Of a stretch of DNA of 64,000 bases, positions 9,806 to 21,377 are shown piece after piece. Under the pieces are notes generated by a model. The model searched no databases and was not told the DNA's origin. It saw only the letters and a list, made by a program, of their open reading frames with translations. The position numbers and the translations under genes are program-made. Position 1 is the stretch's first letter; every line of letters starts with the position of its first letter. The DNA is from Protula sp. h YS-2021 (lineage: Eukaryota; Annelida; Polychaeta; Sabellida; Serpulidae): NCBI GenBank assembly GCA_949752745.1, contig OX457034.1:6339625-6403624 (forward strand), given 5' to 3'.

Positions 9806-9989
9806 CTAGCTGGCGTAGGGTGTTGGCTTTGACGACAGCGGGTAGGTCGGCGCTGTGCAAGAGAAGCTCGTACGCGTCCTTGGCCGTGCGGTGCTTGCCC
9901 TGCAGCTCGTACGCATGCGCGATATGGAAGCGGATCTCAAATTTGGACGTCGTGCACGGGCTCGTGTCACTCAGCGCCAGGCGGAAATG
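9806..9989 (-). CDS. KDM6A: KDM6A/UTX exon 6 (TPR repeats)
   Basis: 184 nt, entered in phase 0 (acceptor CCGACAG) and left in phase 1 at CTAG|GTAACG. It codes [20 protein letters not shown] then [20 protein letters not shown] and ends [10 protein letters not shown]. Human UTX has [44 protein letters not shown] here. The order and length of helices agree with two TPR units. The frame stays open past the donor into the 34-bp minisatellite, so failed splicing would not be stopped quickly. Confidence 0.96.
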
Positions 9990-10020
9990 CTGTCGGAAAA
10001 AACACCACGCCATTGTTAAA

Positions 10021-10345
10021 AACTAGAGCAGTGTGCATAGCCCATATATTCCCCACAGCCCCCCCCCCCCCCCGCCCCATCAGTTAAACACGGCCATCAA
10101 TAGTCAATCAAGAGCTAAAATTTTCCAAGTCCGGTTGGTCCATTTTCCTTCGACAAACCTGGCCCATTTGCAATACCGATCTGTGTTTGTTCCAACAGAA
10201 GCTACATACCAAGTTTCAATAAAATCCTTGCAGGAGTTTTTAAGTTATCGTGTTAAGAAGCTCTTGATGACAGTCCGACCGACAGACCGACAGACACACG
10301 CGGTCGATCACATATATCCTCCCCCATGTGGGGAATAAAAAAAAT
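10021..10345. repeat. Dispersed-type repeat with GACAGACCGACAGAC tail
   Basis: A C17 tract at 10061-10077 is followed by sequence that ends in CCGACCGACAGACCGACAGA, then CACGCGGTCGATCACATAT and CCCCATGTGGGGAATAAAAA. This resembles interspersed repeats common in marine invertebrate genomes, and a related gacggacagac motif recurs near 46.6-46.9 kb here. No terminal repeats are visible, so the class is unknown. Confidence 0.5.
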
Positions 10346-10924
10346 AGCTTTTTTAAGTTCAGAAATACCAATGGATTACCACTATTTCCACCCTTTCTCC
10401 ATATAAATATCCATAATTACGGATAACTAGTTTGTTCGACCAGACTGCGTTCAGCCATACCGGGTCTGCGAAAAATGCTCACTAAATTCAGCCCATGAAA
10501 GAGACGGACAAAAAGCACTGCACATGCTTCCTCTTGTAACACAAAGCTGCTGGTTAGGAGAAAAAATCTATGTTCATTCAGAGTAACACAAGAGCAATCT
10601 AAGGTTAGCCACAAATGAGTACGAGTTGATTCTTGTGGTTCCGAATTAGCAACAGGCAAGGTCTCGGGGCAAGGTTGCTTTATCGGAATCATAAAACGTG
10701 GGCCTTGTAAAAGCTGATAATGGCCTTATTCTGGGTCTTTTGTTCCAAACCAAATCAATGTTTCGTGCTGCATTATCTCAGATAGGTGTTCTTCCTCACA
10801 CAAATGTTTTCACGAACGCTGTACTCCTTGACTTAGGTTTTGTTCAGACTGTTGCTCGCAGGAATGGCTTAACCACTTTATACAGACCTAGTTTCCACAA
10901 AGTCCACTGTTGCCATACACATGA
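10346..10924 (-). other. Intron 5, no recognised feature
   Basis: Unique-looking sequence. Small ORFs on both strands show no recognisable domain. Confidence 0.5.
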
Positions 10925-11165
10925 CCCTGTTCAAAACACGGCACCTTCTTCCCACGCACGTGACCCTGTTCCCACACACGAGACCCTGTTCCTGTGACCG
11001 GAACTATGTTCCTACACACGTGACCTTGTTACAACACACTTGACCCTGTTCCCACACACGTGACCTTGTTGCCACACATGTGACCTTGTTCCCACGCACG
11101 GAACCTTGCTCCCACACACGTGACTGTCCCCATCAAGACTTGTTCCCACGCACGTGACTGTTAAC
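10925..11165. repeat. 20-bp minisatellite rich in CACGTGAC boxes
   Basis: About eleven imperfect 20-bp units (CCCACACACGTGACCCTGTT). Several units hold the E-box CACGTG followed by AC. Units are diverged, which suggests age. No evidence of regulatory use beyond the motif itself. Confidence 0.85.
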
Positions 11166-13432
11166 ACGAGTATTGTACAGTTTACGATCCGTGCTCGGAT
11201 TCTGCTCCTCCCCCCCTCCCCCTCTACGACACTTAACATGCGGACTGGTATAGCCACCTTGCGTTTAACCCTTCACGTTTAAAACCGCTTAATAACTGGG
11301 AATAAATCTAGAAATTGCCATACAAAAATACAAGGGAAATTTTCCTTTTTTTCCTTCAAAATGATGCAGTGATTTCTTTTTTCGTATTTAACAGCATACA
11401 TTCTGCTGTAGGAAGCAGAAAACGGACTATATGCCGCCCCTGCCCCCTCCCCCCCCACCCCTCGGGGAGGGGGCGGCGGAGGATCAGCATGACGTACGTT
11501 GTTGCGCACGAGATGCATAATACCAGCGCTGTGCGGAAATAAACTGCTCCACACGTGCCACATCAAGACATTGATTATCGCTCTACATTTTCATCTCTTC
11601 CTCTGTTTCCAGCAGACACTGCCTGTCCATATTTGGAAGTTAACACACCGACCAGGAAGTGGGACAGTTAGTCCTACTCACTCTGTCGTCAAGCGCGGGA
11701 ATGACACATGTTTGCTTGTCCATGTGTGTCCGGGTACACGCAGCAGTATCTACTGCTCTGGATGCCCAACAGCATGTCGGAGGGGGGAAGGGGGCGGGGG
11801 AGGGGTGGTGAGTTACTGGTGTTGGAGGATGGGGGGATACTGCCAGTCACACACTCATTTTTTTATTATACCGAGGGCTTTGCATGAACTTTTTCTGGCA
11901 CTTACCCGGTCGGGCAGGTAAGGTTGAAATCTACCTGCCCGGCATGACGTTTTTAATCTGCCCAGGCATGTCGGGCAGTCGTTAATGTACAGACTACAGA
12001 TTTCCCTCTGTTTTTGCGTAATATACCACAGTCAGACGAGGAATTTTTGTTATTTATTTCACTGAGTGAGCATTGTTACTCCTACTTTAGCAAACCCCCC
12101 CCCCCCTCCCAACCCTACCTCGGGTCTGGACGGGGCAGAAAACCAAGGAAACAAAAGCAGGCTGCTGGTAGAAACGGAAACACAGCAGTTCTTGTCCTCT
12201 CAAACACCGGCCAGGTAAACGCAAGCCGTCTCCAAAGACACACTTCAAACTTGTCAAAAAAAAAAAAACGCACCGGCAGACGAGTGCTCTTCTGGTGAAA
12301 AAGACACAAAAGCATCAGCCTAAAATCGAGGGCTCCGATATATTGACGTAAATTTCCCACACGGCTCCTTATTTGCCAACAACCTGGCGATAAAAAAACA
12401 GCGGTCCCACCGTCAATGGGTGGCCTATATAGAGGGCTATTTCTGGCAACATTTTTATGACGGGCTGACTTACGAGGCTGCTTGATTAAATCAAGATTGT
12501 GCCAAGGACGTCTGCCTGGAGCCCTGGTTCTAGGTCAGCTTTAAAACCGACAAGGAGGGGGGGGGGGGGGGGGAGGGGGGAGGAAAAAAAAGATCAGTTA
12601 AAAATCTCGCCAATTAATCCGGTACATAACAGCAACTGTTTCCCACAATTTTCTGTACTAAAACATTGCCAAGCAATAATCTCCAAAACAACAAAAGCCT
12701 GCCGAATGACTGGTTGTAAAAAAAAAAAAAAAATACACAGCAGCCACATAACTCGACTATTTTGGTACACAATGGACAATTTTTTGCTTGCAATTATTAG
12801 CACAGAGTTTAAGGTGCATCATTTTTTTCCTCTTGCGTCTAAAATTACACAGACGCCATGTGTCGTGGCGAAAAAAAACGCAATGAATACACACGACAAG
12901 TTGGACTGCATTTTTTGACAAGTATTATTATCATGCAGTTCTTTGTCTGGGCGTAAGTTAAAGATCAGTGTCCTTGAAAATTTAAACCGACTGCTTGCAG
13001 GCATTTAAATCCCCAAATTTAAAGCAAAGCATGCGGGGTTTTTGGGCTCTTTCTCTAGCTTCAGAAAATCATATTCCAAAATCTATTTAGACAAGCTGAG
13101 TACTGCATATGATTGATTAAGGGGTGTGGGGGATGGCTACGGTCACCTCAGTGCAATTACAAGCCACTCCTGATCACGGAAAGAGAATTCATACACTTGA
13201 AAAAAATCTTTTCACAATCATAAATAACACCTTGAGATCACGCCAATCAACATTTTTTTGGCGTATTTTTGTTTGATTATTCGTCTCTGTTTGTTGGCGT
13301 ATGTTTTGTTTTCGTTTGATGTTTTTTTTTTTGTGTTCTTTTTTCCTTCTACACACGTTTATTTTTAGCCCAGCGAGCGGCAATCAGACAACAGGCCACA
13401 ACAAAGGCTTCACGTGCATCACGTCCACATAA
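11166..13432 (-). other. Intron 5, middle
   Basis: No exon recognised. It has poly-C and poly-G tracts (about 11215, 11447, 12093 and a G18 run near 12558) and A or T homopolymers. A short inverted repeat around 11912-11942 (GGTCGGGCAGGTA with TACCTGCCCGGC) is followed by CATGTCGGGCAGTCGTTAAT, and a close relative of that string recurs near 25940-25958. Confidence 0.5.
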
Positions 13433-13622
13433 GATCACAGACCTGTCCGCCATGATCACAGACCTGTCCGCCATGGTCACAGACCTGTCGCCATGATCAC
13501 AGACCTGTCCGCCATGGTCACAGACCTGTCCGCCATGGTCGCAGACCTCTCCGCCATGGTCACAGACCTGTCCGCCATGATCACAGACCTGTCCGCCATG
13601 ATCACAGACCTGTCCGCCATGT
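13433..13622. repeat. 21-bp minisatellite
   Basis: Nine units of CATGATCACAGACCTGTCCGC with A/G and C/T variants. One unit lacks a base (CTGTCGCCATG near 13488). The 139-codon plus-strand ORF that starts here (MITDLSA repeats) is a by-product of the 21-bp period and is not called. Confidence 0.93.
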
Positions 13623-14710
13623 TTACTTCTTTACAGCAAAAATTTAAAAACAAAATGCCAAAAATGTCCCAATTCTATTGCAGAGACTTTGAGAAGTCAT
13701 TCATTTGTTTGATTGTTTGCTATTGTTTTTATTGTTTTATGGATATCTTTGTACGAAGGATCGGATCAAATGCTGCGATCGGATCGAATACTGCTGAATG
13801 CGTCGGGCAGAAGAGCTGTCGACGGATTAGTCAAGTAATGAGAACAAATCGCTCAAACCGCGGACTAATTAGTCAGGAAATGAACGCATATCGCTTAGTC
13901 TCAAAATGTTAAAAACGGCCAAGAAAATCGCGTGAAAAATTGTCTGTCGTCAGGCGACAAACAAGGAAAAGCTCCAGTTCTCCAAAATTATCGCCGTTTG
14001 CAGAGAAAGATCAGCTTAATGAAATACGACACTTAAACATGAAATAAGCGGGACTTAAAAACTACGACAACACGAGATGAAAGTTTTGACTTCAGTCTCT
14101 TTGTCGTCAGAAATAAACCGCAGTCTGGCCGGTGCTTGATATGAACAGGGCGCTGCTATTGAAAGGGCGTCAGTGAGGAGACGGCCCGGTGTGCGTTTGC
14201 AAGTTTGTGTGTACGCCGGCACGAGGAGTGGGTGGGGGTGGGGGGGGGAAGAGGGGGGCGGGGTGCTCTGTTGGTAGGTTCATGTATTTATATTGGCCCA
14301 AAGTTCAAAGGAAGACCTCATGAACCACATAACGTAATTAACGGTATTTCATCTACAGTGTAGCGGAAATCGCACTGCTATCATTGAAGTTGTGAATGCA
14401 TTGCGACACTGTCTGGTGGGCTGGTGCCCGTCGCTGGCTTCGACACTACGCTCAAACCACAGCCAGCAGGGCTCGAAATCAACATTCATTCCGGGTGCCA
14501 GCCAAGCACCGAAACGCTACCGATCATGGCGTCCGTTAAATTCGAGCCCTCAACCATTGAAAGTTCGCTGCTCAGTGTAACACGGTCTGAAACTTCGCGG
14601 CATTTATTCGGATGAACTCAATCTGTTAAAAGACGCATACTTGTTGTGTGTACTGGATCTCGGTACTGGATATCGGTACTGGATTCCCGTTAAATCACTG
14701 CTGTACTCAC
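13623..14710 (-). other. Intron 5, exon-5 side
   Basis: No exon recognised. A G-rich tract lies at about 14228-14265, and three imperfect units of GGTACTGGAT(A/C)TC lie at about 14650-14690, close to the exon 5 donor. Confidence 0.5.
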
Positions 14711-14831
14711 TTTGATGCTTGACGGATAATCGCCATTGAATTTGAACATCAACCCGAGGCGGATGTGCGTTTCGTTGGAGCAGCGAAAGCCGGGGTCGAC
14801 GTAGAGCAGTTCCTGGAACGCCTTGATCGCC
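14711..14831 (-). CDS. KDM6A: KDM6A/UTX exon 5 (TPR repeats)
   Basis: 121 nt: one base completes a Trp codon from exon 4, then 40 codons. Acceptor TGTTTACAG, donor AAA|GTGAGT, leaving in phase 0. It codes [20 protein letters not shown] then [20 protein letters not shown]. Human UTX has [40 protein letters not shown] at this point, so length and register are conserved. It is separated from exon 4 by a 24.8-kb intron filled with tandem arrays. Confidence 0.96.
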
Positions 14832-14929
14832 CTGTAAACACACACAAACAAGAAAATAAATAAATAATCAAAATTAAAAAAAAATAAAATAACCAGCACA
14901 AAGCTAATGACAGGATTTTTTAAAGTTAA

Positions 14930-15163
14930 ATGGATGGCTGGAATCTTGCTCGGTGGATAATAAATTCTAATTTCGTGATAGGTGATCTAAACAGATCAAA
15001 AAGCGATAATTCTAAATCCTACGCTAGATGCTCTAACCTACTGCATTGGCCTGGCCGAGTGGAGGTCAACTCCCTGCTTACCACCCCTGACCGGATTCGA
15101 ACCTGGAACCTTTGGATTACTGGATCGAACACTCAAACCAACTGAGCTAAACATCACCCTCCC
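14930..15163 (-). mobile_element. tRNA-derived SINE
   Basis: On the minus strand an RNA polymerase III A box (TAGCTCAGTTGG, 15149-15138) is followed about 35 nt later by a B box (GGTTCGAATCC, 15103-15093), as in a tRNA. The intervening tRNA-like stem sequence is degenerate, and about 160 nt of non-tRNA body follow toward 14930, so it is read as a SINE and not a tRNA gene. The 3' end and target duplication are not clear. Confidence 0.7.
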
Positions 15164-15475
15164 ACACACACCCACGTCACCAGCACTACCCGCCGTGTAG
15201 TAAGTCCAACCCTTAAAACCCACATCCCTGCCACGAGCTGTACCCGCCAACCCTCCAACCCACATTCCCGCCACCAGCACTACCCGCCCGTGTAGTTAGT
15301 CCAACTTTCCCACCCAATATCCCCACCACCAGCACTACCCCCCAACCCTTCCACCCACATCACCGTCAGCACTACCCGTAGCAAGTAAACCCTCCCACCC
15401 ACATCCCCGCCACCAGCACTACAAGCCCGTGTAGCAAGTCCAATCCCCCCACCCATACCCCGCCACTAGCTGCCA
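15164..15475. repeat. Degenerate ~55-bp tandem repeat
   Basis: About five imperfect units containing CACATCCCCGCCACCAGCAC and CCGTGTAGTAAGTCCAACCC. Units vary in length and some are truncated. Confidence 0.75.
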
Positions 15476-16550
15476 CGTCGACTACGCGCATGCTCAACAA
15501 TCACCTTCCATCTCTTGTGAAGAGGTTTTGTCATGTTGTCTTTTTACTTGTGACAATTCAAACAGAGCAGATGGCGAGCTATCGATGCCCTAACACCACG
15601 CCGTCATTATGAAATAGCTGCGGCTTTTTACAGTGCGTGAACATTTTTATTTTACTCGAGAAATGGCCGAGGCACCATTCCAGTAGAGCGTGCAGAGTTA
15701 GAACAAAGTCCAGGATTTGGGGTAAGGTCAGATCTCCTCAGTTACAATCGGGATTTTTAACTAGTGTTTTTGTTTTCTTCCTTTTTTTCCCCTGTTTATC
15801 TGCACAATACCCGTACAGTCAGGCTTGACCGAAACGACTGACAAGCCAACCTCGCTGCACCACTGCACGGCAATCTGTGCGAAGGGGGGGGGGGGGGGGG
15901 GGTTCTAGCTGCATTACGAGGGGCTGCATTATCACATGAACCTTTCCTTTGTGTCGTTTTACTAGTATTTAAGATTTTTTATTATTACTGTTTTTTTTTT
16001 GTGAGGCGCAAAGCCAATTCAACTACAAAAGTAGTTTTTTTTCTTTCTTTTTATAAAGTAAATTCCGAAGTGGCTCTTTTTCCACAGCAAAACCAGCAAG
16101 GCGGGAGGGGGGGGGGGGGGGGATATTTAACATTTGTTGACAACCTCTCTGGTTGACGATTCCATGCCTGTGATAAGCACTGATGATATGCCTGTTGTTT
16201 TTATTTAATTATTTGCAGCAACTCTACGAAAATGGAGTAATCGGAAATGAGCCCGGAAAACTTTTGTTTTTCCGGACCTCGCGTACAGTTTTACACTGTT
16301 TATCATCTCAGAGTGGGACCCCTCACCCCTCCCCCCTCCCCAGACCGTATTCCATGCCCCTCATATGAAAGAGTAGCACAGAATTCCCACTCAATATCGA
16401 CGAGGCATAGGCACCCGGTATTTAACACTCCCCACGTGATATATCCCTAACGGGGCCTCAGGTCTGACCGAATGACGTAACAGTGCATTAATGGCTGGCC
16501 ACGGCAGCGAGTTCACGGGCTATTCAGTGACCAGTCACTGCAAAACCAAG
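15476..16550 (-). other. Intron 4, no gene recognised
   Basis: Unique-looking sequence with poly-G tracts (a G18-19 run at about 15884-15902 and a G14 run near 16108-16121) and T-rich stretches. Confidence 0.5.
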
Positions 16551-16840
16551 ACACAGCCATCAGCAGGGGAGGGGGGGGGGGGTGCGGGGGTAGACATAGA
16601 AGGCATTCTCGTCGTATCGGGTACAAACAAAACATTGCGTCGACATAACCATCAGCAGGAACGAAGGGGAGGGGGAAAGGGGGGGGGGTAAACATAGGAG
16701 GCATTCTCGGCGTATCGGTCAGAAACATAGCATTGCGTCGACATAACCATCAGCAGGAACGAAGGGGAGGGGGGAGGGGGAGGGGTAGACATAAAAGGCA
16801 TTCTTGTCGTATAGGGTAGAAACATAGCTTTGCGTCGAGC
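16551..16840. repeat. ~92-98-bp tandem repeat, three units, G-rich
   Basis: CCATCAGCAG recurs at about 16557, 16649 and 16747. Each unit holds a G-rich block (GAGGGGGGGGGG-type), then TAGACATA, GGCATTCT, CGTCGTAT and TTGCGTCGA. Confidence 0.85.
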
Positions 16841-17394
16841 TCTGGTTCAGGCCCAGGCCATGTATGGTCCGTGATAACCATAACAGGAGCTTCAATTTGT
16901 TTTCTTCTTTTTTTAAACCGTTTCAAAATTACTGTTTTAATGTGGTTCGATTCTGCATTATCACGTTCAGCGACACTTTCAAACGGGGCCCTTTCAAAGC
17001 AAGCCGATTTATGTCACGGGCAGTTTGAATCGATCCCCAAAGAAATGCCCCTGGTGTTTTGGAAATCTTGTCTCTGCAGGGTTGTCGGCAGATACTGGTT
17101 GCCATGGTTACAGGTGACAGGGCTGACAGCGGGGCCTTCTTTGCAGCGCCATAACGAGATGGCGACAATGAGGCACGATTACAGCAGAAGTGGGGTAACA
17201 GCTGCATTTCTTGCTGTTAGTTTTTTTTTTTTTTTTTTACAATACACGTTGTGTATTACATAAAAGACAATACAGGAGTCGTTAAAAAAGCAACAAAATC
17301 CAGGGAAAAAGTAATGAGGGAAGGAACCGCAGTACTCCCAGAAAAGCGGTAGAACAAAACCCGAATGAACACAAACATCGCCAGTACGGTACCG
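16841..17394 (-). other. Intron 4, no gene recognised
   Basis: Unique-looking. A T18-20 tract lies near 17220-17239. Confidence 0.5.
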
Positions 17395-18260
17395 AATACT
17401 CCCAACACAGCGAATGCGGTACCGAACACTCCCGAACACAGAAAGTGCAGTATTCGAATACTACCGAACGCAGCTAGTACGCTTTCCGAATATTCCCGAA
17501 CATACTGCGTACGGTATCCGAATACTCCCGAACACAGAAAGTGCAGTATTCGAATACTACCGAACGCAGCTAGTACGCTTTCCGAATATTCCCGAACATA
17601 CTGCGTACGGTATCCGAATACTCCCGAACACAGAAAGTGCAGTATTCGAATACTACCGAACGCAGCTAGTACGCTTTCCGAATATTCCCGAACATACTGC
17701 GTACGGTATCCGAATACTCCCGAACACAGAAAGTGCAGTATTCGAATACTACCGAACGCAGCTAGTACGCTTTCCGAATATTCCCGAACATACTGCGTAC
17801 GGTATCCGAATACTCCCGAACACAGAAAGTGCAGTATTCGAATACTACCGAACTCAGCTAGTACGCTTTCCGAATATTCCCGAACATACTGCGTACGGTA
17901 TCCGAGTACTCCCGAACACAGCAGGTGCGGTGTCCGATACTCCCGAACGCAGCTAATACGCTTTCCGAATATTTCCGAACATACTGCGTACGGTATCCGA
18001 GTACTCCCGAACACAGCAAGTGCGGTGTCCGATACTCCCGAACGCAGCTAATACGCTTTCCGAATATTTCCGAACATACTGCGTACGGTATCCGAGTACT
18101 CCCGAACACAGCAAGTGCGGTATCCGATACTTCCGAACGCAGCTAATACGCTTTCCGAATATTTCCGAACATACTGCGTACGGTATCCGAGTACTCCCGA
18201 ACACAGCAAGTGCGGTGTCCGATACTTCCGAACGCAGCGAATACGGTGCCTGTATACTCT
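17395..18260. repeat. 96/95-bp higher-order satellite built from three 32-bp subunits
   Basis: The repeat of 96 bp (17521 to 17617) divides into three diverged 32-bp subunits that each contain GAA(C/T)…CCGAAC…CC: one with ACAGAAAGTGCAG, one with GCAGCTAGTACGC, one with ATACTGCGTACGG. From about 17904 a second block has a 31-bp middle subunit, giving a 95-bp period (17904, 17999, 18094). The 96-bp block is stop-free in several frames because 96 is divisible by 3; no gene is called. Confidence 0.93.
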
Positions 18261-19789
18261 CGAGTACAGCCAGAACTTCGAGAAGAGAATACGACCAGGA
18301 GATGAACATCGTTTTCAAATAAATGCGTCCTTGGCTGTCATCCCTTCTCTTCCGAGGAATCGCCTCGACACACCGCTTCTTCCACGCATTCTCACCTCAT
18401 CAAGGCCGCCCATCTCAAATGTGAGGCGACAAAAAAATTCCAACAAACTGTGGTAAGAATTGTTAACGGGGACATATCGTTTCGTGCAGAAATGAACGTT
18501 TATGGTATGCACACACACAACAGAAAAAAATGCAGTATTTATTTAGAAAACACAAAGCCTGTTCATTTCGCTATTTGTCACGAGTGTGATGGATTGATAT
18601 ATAGTGGGGGAGGCTCATTGGGAGGGGGGATACCATCGTTATGTTTGATTACATGAGCCGCAGGTATGTGAACGACGGGTGGAAGTCATCTTGACACACT
18701 TAGGCTTTGATCAAACACCGCAACTTGTCACATGCATGTTAAAAGCGAAATATACCCCCCCCCCCCTCGACATTTCTGAGCTAAAATCATGCCAAGCAAA
18801 TATACTTTTCTAACCACAGAATTGCGTGAAAAGTTGGGAGATGAATCATAGGGAATTTCTATGCTATCTGGCCTTTGCTGTTTGCTCCAAACCCACGGTG
18901 TGAGTTGTGAAGAAACTAGGCCATGTATGTCAAAATTCCGGAAATCACAGCTGACATCTGATTCATTGCAGAATCCCACAAAGCTGGTATCCTATTACAG
19001 CGGTTTTCGCCCCGTCAAGGCCTATTTTTAGTGCCATTTCATGCACAACTCGTAAATTACAGTTAACAATTTTCAGAATACCAAAATAGAGACCATAAGT
19101 TTCTTGGGTTAATTAGAGAGACGTTTTGAACACATAAAACCATAAAACTTACCCTGAATTTTTTTTGTCTCCTGAATCAAAGAGTGAACTATGAGTGAAA
19201 AAAGTGAGAAATTCCACGAAATGACCACAATAACAAACGAGACGTTATCCACACTCAGTACTCGGGTCAGCACTGTGTAACTGTCCGCAAGAACCGTTTG
19301 AAAGTAAGAAATCGTGTAGCATAGTAGCTACTGCCACAATCTCAACAATACCCAGCTATTCATGTACTTAAAATTACATCCAATTAGGTCACGGTTGTGC
19401 AAAGAGCGCCCAAACATGTACACGCCTGTGCGCACAAATATGTGCTGCAAACAAAGCAAAAAAAGCCAGACAAATAAATTAGGTACACTTCAGTACACAC
19501 ATTGTGAAGACCCTCGAGTAATTCTCCTGAGTACAGGCACGGTGCTTACTACTTAGATTCCACGCTATCGCTGTTCTTACGTGCTTAGTGAGGAGCGAAA
19601 CAATGACATGTCCTTGTACCGAGAGAAACACATAAGTAAGTTCGGGACAAGATTTCTGTAACGTGCCATCTACAGATCCCAACGAAAACGGTGTAGATTT
19701 TCGATTTCTGGAAATCGAGGGATGACATCACTGAAAATAAGAACAGAAACAGCTGATTTTCAACAGGACTCGGACTGCTGCAACTGCCA
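18261..19789 (-). other. Intron 4, no gene recognised
   Basis: Unique-looking sequence with a C12 tract near 18756. Small ORFs on both strands show no recognisable domain. Confidence 0.5.
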
Positions 19790-20625
19790 AACCACGGGCC
19801 GGAAATACCCGATCAACGGACCGGAAATACCCGATCCAATGCCGCCTCTGCACACCACGGACCGGAAATACCCGATCAAACGCCATCACATCTGCCAAAC
19901 CACGGACCGAAAATACCCGATCCAATGCCGCCTGTGCCAACTACGGACCGAAAATACCCGATCCAATGCCACCTCTGCCAAACCACGGACCGAAAATACC
20001 CGATCCAATGCCACCTCTACCAACCACGGACCGGAAATACCCGATCCAATGCCGCCTCTGCCAACCGCGGATCGAAAATACCCGATCCAATGCCACCTGT
20101 GCCAACCACGGACCGAAAACACCCGATCCAATGCCACCTGTGCCAACCACGGACCGAAAATACCCGATCAAACGCCACCACCTGTGCCAACCACGGGCCG
20201 AAAATACCCGATCCAATGCCGCCTCTGCCAACCACGGACCGAAAATACTCGATCAAACGCCACCACCTGTGCCAACCATGGGCCGAAAATACCCGATCCA
20301 ATGCCGCCTCTGCCAACCACGGATCGAAAATACCCGATCCAATGCCACCTCTGCCAACCGTGGACCGAAAATACCCGATCCATTGCCACCTCTGCCAACA
20401 GTGGACCGAAAATACCCGATCAAACGCCACCACCTCTGCCAACCACGGACAGAAAATACCCGATCCATTGCCGCCTGTGCAAACCAAGGACCGAAAATAT
20501 CCGATCCAATGCCACCCCGGCCAACCACGAACACAAAATAGCCGATCCAATGCCGCCTGTGCCAACCACGGGCCGAAAATACCCGATCCAATGCTACCTC
20601 AGCCAATCCAATGCCACCTCTGCAC
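19790..20625. repeat. 41/44-bp minisatellite
   Basis: About 20 units (CCGAAAATACCCGATCCAAT, then GCCACCTCTGCCAACCACGGA). A longer unit type carries CAAACGCCACCACCTGTGCC. All frames are largely open, which yields several overlapping ORFs that are not genes. Confidence 0.93.
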
Positions 20626-21136
20626 CCCCACCCCCCCCCCCCCCCACGAAAACTGTATAAAAACTTTCTCGAACTACTTCCTTGACTAAATTCAACATAA
20701 TTCAAACAAAATATAAAAAGGCATCCTTGATAAGAAAATTCTTTATTTTTAGCTTAATATCCTTTTTAGCATTTTAGAGAGCCCAGGTGGATACTCCTGA
20801 TCGCTAAGATTATCACAAATAACATCCACATTATCCAAGAAGCGCTTTCTTGTATGCTCAACTTCATCTTCCTTTTGGAAAGTTATACCAATAGGGCAAA
20901 AAATACCAGGTTGGGGGGGGGGGGTAGCCTAGTCTATTCGGGGGGGGGGGGGCAGCTGTACAGGGGGAAAAATACAGTTTCACCGGACTAATTGATCCAA
21001 AGTCACGCCTACCACAGACTATGACTCGTCGACCACAAGACCATGACCACTTGACTATCAGATCACGACTCAACGACCGCAGACCATGACCATTTGCACG
21101 TCCGTTAACCACTGGACATAAAGGATTTTCTCAAAT
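20626..21136 (-). other. Intron 4, no gene recognised
   Basis: C-rich tract at about 20628-20644 and G tracts near 20915-20955. Otherwise unique-looking. Confidence 0.5.
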
Positions 21137-21377
21137 GAAGGGATCCATGCATAAACTTGATAACTGCAGTTGTCAGCAGTGGAGAAAAACGCCTTTAAAG
21201 TTTGAAATTTTAGTAACAAACATAGCTTTTTCCCATATTCTCAAAAATGCCCACTTCTAATCGTTTTTGAGGTGTACGACTTACATATGTAATAGAACAG
21301 AGGCCAAGCAATACCGTGGTGGTAATAGTGCATTTTCCTGATAAGTGGAGTTGTCAAGTTTATGCATGGACCCCTTC
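21137..21377. mobile_element. Short inverted-repeat element (MITE-like, 241 bp)
   Basis: The left end GAAGGGATCCATGCATAAAC and the reverse complement of the right end GAAGGGGTCCATGCATAAAC agree at 19 of 20 bases, and the match extends (TTGATAACT against TTGACAACT). No coding capacity. AAT flanks both sides and could be a 3-bp target duplication, but the exact ends are uncertain. The family is unknown. Confidence 0.75.

Noticed and set aside
13493..13912. 139-codon plus ORF starting with MITDLSA repeats
   Set aside because: Product of the 21-bp minisatellite; the remainder shows no recognisable domain.
15090..15160. tRNA gene on the minus strand
   Set aside because: A and B boxes are good, but the cloverleaf stems do not pair well by eye and a non-tRNA body follows, so it is called a SINE.
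17256..18322. Long ORFs on both strands (up to 252 codons)
   Set aside because: They follow from the 96-bp higher-order repeat, whose length is divisible by three and whose unit lacks stops.
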